A stretch of DNA of 64,000 nucleotides from Dactylonectria macrodidyma (Eukaryota > Ascomycota > Sordariomycetes > Hypocreales > Nectriaceae): assembly GCA_020744425.1 (NCBI GenBank), contig JAGMUV010000005.1, positions 4,278,001 through 4,342,000 of the forward strand, read 5' to 3'. Shown piece after piece: positions 59,144 through 64,000 of the stretch. Made by a program: the position numbers and the translations under genes. The notes below the pieces were generated by a model. The model made no database searches and was not told the DNA's origin. It saw nothing but the letters and a program-made list of their open reading frames with translations. Position 1 is the first letter of the stretch. Each line of letters begins with the position of its first letter.

Positions 59144-61189
59144 GCATGTCGAGAACTCGGAGTTGATCGTATAGTTGGACGCCAGAGTGTCGATATGGCA
59201 CGGCGCTAACCCGCCTTTTTTGTGTACCTGGTGGTGGAGAATAAAGACTCTGGGACTCGGTAGAGCGATGTGGCGTCTGCCGCCGTAGCTAGAAGTGGGC
59301 AAAAGAGGGTATTGAAACCAGATCTGCGTGAAGCGGAAACGAGCCTCAGCCGACTTGGTCTCAGGGTTGTGTAAACTAGTAATATTTCTCTTGGTCGTAG
59401 CATGATGAATGGAAAATGAAAAAGACAATACACAATGGTTCATCACCGAATGAGACGCCGGGAACCCCGGAAACCGTGGCTAGGGCGAGGAGACAGTTGC
59501 TTCACCCTGTTTTCTAAATCTCAAAAGGCTTGCAGAGATATACCGCTTCTATGACTCTTGTTTGCCTCGGGTGCCGACTCTGCGTCTTACAAGTCGCAAG
59601 TTGGTGAGCCAAGATCCACAGAATGCATGCTGATAACCCAATTGCAGGTATAAAACCGTCATGCCCTGGCTGTTTCGTAACAAGGTAGTTGGTATTGGCG
59701 CATGCCTCCCTGCGATTTGAGTTCATCAAGTTGTCTCCTGCTCTGAAACGGAGCGAATCACAGCAAAAGCCATTCGACGTTGTCAGTACCTAGAATAATA
59801 CTTGCAGGAGTCCGCGGACGGATAGTTTACTTCCCGGACGAAAGGCCCAATCCCCATTGATACTTGGGTAGAATTCACCTGCCGGATCAGGCCATCTGAA
59901 TGGAGGGGTTGGGTGGTCTCTCCCCCCTCCACCCCAAAAAATAGCGGAGTGAGGGTGTCGGAGTTCAAAGATGTAAGAAGGTGGATCAAGCAAGGGTAAG
60001 ACGTTGGTAGATATTCAGATGACGACGCCTCTTTTCTCCGAATGTTGTAAAAAGATCTGACAGTAACAAGTAAACGAAGAGAGAGTTTGGACGTTGCATT
60101 TCTCAGCAGGCTTGGAGCAATTGGATTGAATTGGTAACATGATGAATACATGCGTTTGGAATCATTCTCGGGCTGGGAGAGGAAGCCATTTTAGAGCAGG
60201 GCGACCTCGAGATGGGATGGATGGAACGGAGTTTGAACGGAGTATTGAACGGAAGACTCGGCTTCGCTAGCTCCAGGCAGATAGATTAAATATGACGGAG
60301 TTTCGTTTTCGGTTGGCATCGATGTGATGTGCAACTACTACGTTGTACTCGGATATCAAGGATGCACGTCAAATCTATCTACATGCCAGGGTCCAATTTA
60401 GTTTCAAGGGAATGCCTACAACGAGAGCCCCTGATTGCCGTGCTCAAAGTCGTACGTGACATGATCCCCGCCGTCGGTAGTTGGACCTTTTAGGGAACCT
60501 CGCTAATACCTGGGAACTCTCTGACCTGGCATAGATGCTAGTAAATAATAGAGCACTAGGATCGGCTCAGCGGCTTTATAGGGAACAGAGCCTCCAACTT
60601 TAGGCAGTTTAAGGTGCAAGCCCCACCCGAGCGTGGCGGGGTTAGTGGAACAGGAACATCCCCGTTGTAAGTGATCCCGGGTCAGGGCGAGGACACCGTT
60701 TGTGGCGCCGTTGAAGATGTCAGCTGGAGGCCCTGTAATTGGGTACCTGGGCCCAGGAGACAGGGCCGGACCCAGCAGAAGGATCGCACCACGAGTGCCT
60801 GTCACCACCCATTACGGACGCTAGAAGTCGACGCACAGCTGCTGCGTACCACGCTCTCCTTCATGCCCTCCACGCCCTCCATGTTCACTGCGACCTACCT
60901 TACCAGACCTGAGGTAGGGCCTACGCAGACTACCTAACAAACAAGACGCGGTGAATTTATCCCGTTGACTTGTTCCGGTTTCCCCCCTCTTCCCGTCTTT
61001 ATCTTGAGTCCCTTCGCTCCCGAATCTGCCGTCTCCTTCCCTTGCTAATTGCCTGGCTTTAGACAAGCTTTCGTCCCCGCGACGCAGCCAAATTGTCTGC
61101 CATTTATTGGAGCTTCTTGGGTGCTTCCTTCCCCTAGTTGGCTATTCTGATTTGCTGCAGTTTGCTCCTGCCGTCGATAGTCGCCTACC
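59144..61189. other. Intergenic region between LPD1 and the desaturase gene
   Basis: No gene is supported in this 2.0-kb stretch. The left part is the LPD1 3' flank. Short frames such as 59783-60151 (minus) and 60503-60808 (minus) have no recognisable content. From about 60965 the plus strand is C/T-rich and looks like the leader of the desaturase gene. Confidence 0.45.
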
Positions 61190-63015
61190 ATGTCTCACGC
61201 AGCAGTTGCCCCTCTACGAATGACGGGCCTGCCCCCACTATCTGTCGACGCCACCAAAGGCACAACGAGGATCCTTCCACTTATGGGCCGCGATGAGATC
61301 GAGGCCATGATCGCCGACGGCCGTAACATCATCATCCTCCATGGCCAGGTCATTCGAGTCGACCCATGGCTCAAGTACCACCCGGGTGGTGACAAAGCCA
61401 TGTTGCACATGGTTGGAAAGGATGCCTCGGATGAAATTGATGCGTACGCTACCCACCCGTTCTGTGCAGTTCTGCAGCTGAATCTCGTTGAACTAACTTT
61501 AATTTTCTTGCCCGTAGCCTCCACTCGCTTGATGCAAGACAGCAGATGATGGGCTACCGCATTGGCCGCATTGAAGGCAGCTGGGCCAACTTCTCGCCGC
61601 CCATCCAAGGTGGTGTCTTCCGCACTCGAGCTGAGATCGAAGCCGCCAACAATGATTGCTCCAAAGATACCACTACCTCCAGCCCTGCAATCTCCCGCAC
61701 TCCCTCTCCGGTCTTCGATGACGGTGATGCGAAAGGCATTCGGAATCGCATCGGTGCCAAGGGCAAAAACAATGCTGGCTCTGGCTCCGTCTCCTCGGCT
61801 TCATCCGTGCACGATGAGATGGACGGCATGTCGTACCTCGACGCCGTGACCCTTGAACACATCAGACTCGACCTGGAGAAATATCCGGCGTCTGATGAGG
61901 CAACCCAGGCCAGTATTGCTGCCAAATACCGTGAGCTACACCAGCGTGTATACGACACAGGCCTGTATAACTGCAACTACCGGGCTTATGCTGGAGAGTG
62001 CTGTCGATATGTCCTCCTTTCTATCGGCATGTTTGTCGGACTTCACTACGGACAGTATTTTATCGCTGCATTCTGTCTTGGTGCCTTGTGGCACCAACTG
62101 GTCTTTGCCGCCCATGATGCTGGTCATATGGGAATTACTCACAAATTCCAAATTGACACCATCATTGGCATCATGATCGCCGACTTCATTGGCGGCCTGT
62201 CGATGGGTTGGTGGAAGCGGAACCATAATGTTCATCACATTGTGACCAACGCTCCCGAGCACGATCCTGACATTGAACACATGCCATTGTTCGCCGTCTC
62301 CCACCGCCTCCTCGGCAACCTCCGATCGACGTACTACGACAGGATTATGGAATACAACGTTGTAGCCAAGGTTCTTCTCAGCATCCAGACCTGGACCTAC
62401 TACCCTTTGCTAGCCCTGGGACGCTTCAATCTCTATTTTCAATCTTGGGATTATCTTCTCGCTGGCCGCGGCCCTACCAAAGGCCCCGCAGCATGGCATC
62501 GTTGGCTTGAGATTGCTGGCCAAATCTTCTTCTGGACTTGGTTTGGGTATGGAGTTATATACAAAACGATCCCTGATGGGTGGTCTCGGTTCATCTTCAT
62601 CATGGTCAGCCACATCACCTCGTCGCCGCTTCACGTGCAGATTGTTCTCTCTCACTTTGCCATGAGCACCGCCGACCTGGGACCTCAGGAGTCGTTTGCC
62701 CAAAAGATGCTCCGAACTACTATGGACATTGACTGCCCCGAGTGGCTTGACTTTTTCCATGGTGGCCTCCAGTTCCAGGTTATCCACCACTTGTTCCCTC
62801 GTGTTCCTAGACACAACCTACGCAAGACCCAGAAGCTCGTCCAGGAGTTTTGTGACGAAGTTGGAATTCCGTATGCTCTTTACGGCTTCGCAAACAGCAA
62901 CAAGCAGGTTATTGGGAGACTGGCAGAGGTGTCAAGGCAAGCAGCGATTCTGGCCAAATGTCAGAGATCCATCATTGAGAGCGGAGACTACTCTGGTCAT
63001 CACATTCACCATTAA
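61190..63015 (+). CDS. Delta-8 sphingolipid desaturase (cytochrome b5 fusion)
   Basis: This ER membrane enzyme introduces a delta-8 double bond into the sphingoid base of fungal glucosylceramides. Two exons (61190-61443 and 61518-63015) give 583 residues. An N-terminal cytochrome b5 domain carries the heme motif HPGG (H64-G67). A Ser/Thr-rich linker (about 125-190) follows, then the desaturase domain with several hydrophobic segments. The three histidine boxes are HDAGH (H284-H288), HNVHH (H321-H325) and QVIHH (Q505-H509). The Gln in the third box is typical of front-end desaturases. The intron lies in the heme domain and splits an Ala codon (GC|C). Delta-6-type activity on fatty acids cannot be excluded by sequence alone, but fungal relatives of this architecture act on sphingolipids. 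Confidence 0.92.
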
Positions 63016-63716
63016 GGCCAGGGATGCAGGCACCAGTGATCCTACTTTTGTATATACGAAGGCTAAATTTGTACTAGTATGCCTTCCAACATCGGAAACC
63101 CATTTGCTCTTCCCGGAGTCTTCGGGTTTCGAGGGGAAATTTAGCCAAGTCTCAAAGAGCCCACATAAGTCCAATTACATGTCACATTTGCGTTCTTGAT
63201 GCGGTGGATTTGCCATGGACACCCTGGTCAAGATGACCATGTCCCACGGACACCAGAAACCATGTCTACATGTCAGCATCCGTACCTATGTCAACTCTCA
63301 GGCTCGGCTCTATGTTCAGCTTTTGCCCCGGCGCTGACGAGGATTGCAATTGCCAACTTGCGACAGTCAAGGGCCTGGTGCAGGAAGATTAGTGACCCGC
63401 TTGCTTGGGAAGTGTGGCTCAGATCCTGGCTGAACGGAGAGGGATGGGAGGGGGATTATCCCACTCGCCCCCGGGAAGCCATGAGCCGGAGGCCTTGGAT
63501 ACTACTTAGAAGAGAGATCGATTGTGGGGTGGACATGGGTGCAGATCCGTGAGGCTGAGGGGGTGGAAATGAACTGGGGATTGATATTTAAGTGAGGAAG
63601 GGCGCGCAGTTTTGACACTTACCTTCAGCTTCGAACCCAACACCGGAGAAAACCAAAGGACTACTCTCGCATAATTGGCTGGAGACACAATTGTAAAAAA
63701 AAATTTGTGCATCAAC
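63016..63716. other. Intergenic region
   Basis: This 700-bp spacer lies between the desaturase gene and the small gene at 63717. An eleven-base A run (63695-63703 region) occurs shortly before the start codon. No other feature is seen. Confidence 0.5.
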
Positions 63717-63957
63717 ATGACGACGGGCAAGATGGACCAGGCGGCAGCAGCCAGAATCCGAAAGGCGAGAGGAGCCAAGGCAAGTCACGGGGAGCGGAGA
63801 TCGGGACATGGGACATGGAAACTCAGACCACATCCAGGACGACTTTGCGAGGCGTGCAACCGCTGCGGCTCAAACGAACCAGGGATTGACGGACAAGGAC
63901 GGAATGGATGGCAAAGCTAAGGGCAACGATCCGCAGGGAAGAGGGAAGCAAACCTGA
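63717..63957 (+). CDS. Small (60 aa) conserved-looking protein with a probable GC-AG intron
   Basis: Two exons (63717-63779 and 63838-63957) give a 60-residue hydrophilic protein. It starts MTTGKMDQAAAARIRKARGAK and continues DDFARRAATAAQTNQG, ending in Gly/Lys-rich residues. This order (Asp-x-x-Ala-Ala-x-Arg-Ile, a short basic linker, then Asp-Asp-Phe-Ala-x-Arg-Ala) resembles small stress-related fungal proteins annotated as SMP (seed-maturation-protein-like); I recall the pattern rather than having searched it. The intron would start with GCAAGT instead of GTAAGT and end in CAG (58 nt). Read through instead, the frame continues to a different 68-residue product that loses the DDFARRA block. 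The gene lies near the window end, and a downstream exon is not needed because TGA closes the frame. Confidence 0.65.
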
Positions 63958-64000
63958 CTTATGTGAGACGGCTTTTTATCGTGTCACAGCATCGATCACA

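Overview
This window looks like nuclear DNA of a filamentous ascomycete, most likely a sordariomycete. Genes carry short introns (about 50-140 nt) with GT..AG ends and CTAAC/CTGAC-like branch points. Leaders are long and pyrimidine-rich. The products include fungal families such as a Zn2Cys6 regulator, a Fus3/Kss1-type MAP kinase and a cytochrome b5-fused sphingolipid desaturase. All exon structures below were joined by eye from reading frame, splice motifs and family continuity. No transcript data or database search was used.

Layout. 1-8.3 kb: a Zn2Cys6 regulator (2547-4634, +) and a 98-aa single-pass membrane protein (5481-5986, -). 8.3-11.3 kb: COPII coat subunit SEC24 (+). 11.3-15.8 kb: a gene-free block that includes the repeat-rich leader of the next gene. 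15.8-22.4 kb: the pathogenicity/mating MAP kinase (+), an OXR1-type TLDc protein (+), uroporphyrinogen-III synthase HEM4 (-), and sulfhydryl oxidase ERV1 (+), divergent from HEM4. 24.9-28.8 kb: pyruvate decarboxylase (+) and the tRNA acetylation adaptor TAN1 (+). 32.3-41.1 kb: a degenerate APH/kinase-like protein (+), the SGT1/ecdysoneless protein (-), SMC6 (+) and COQ9 (-). 41.1-46.3 kb: a second gene-free block. 46.3-49.4 kb: a three-RRM SR-like mRNA-binding protein of Gbp2/Hrb1 type (+), with a 4-nt first coding exon and an 8-nt microexon. 51.7-56.1 kb: a secreted CHRD-domain protein (+), SRP14 (-) and the nucleolar MIF4G protein SGD1/NOM1 (+), divergent from SRP14. 57.3-63.96 kb: dihydrolipoamide dehydrogenase (+), a delta-8 sphingolipid desaturase (+), and a 60-aa small protein with a probable GC-AG intron (+).

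The genes are mostly conserved housekeeping functions: mitochondrial metabolism (PDC feeding off pyruvate, LPD1, COQ9, ERV1, HEM4), secretion (SEC24, SRP14), RNA and ribosome biogenesis (TAN1, SGD1, the Gbp2-like protein), chromosome maintenance (SMC6) and signalling (MAPK). They do not form a biosynthetic cluster. I see no transposon, CRISPR array, rRNA or convincing tRNA. Three head-to-head pairs (HEM4/ERV1, SGT1/SMC6, SRP14/SGD1) share promoters of about 0.4-0.6 kb.

The most unusual features are the microexon architecture of the Gbp2-like gene, the predicted GC-AG intron, the kinase-like protein with eroded catalytic motifs, and the repeat-bearing leader of the MAP kinase. I found no clear sign of a wholly new biological system.
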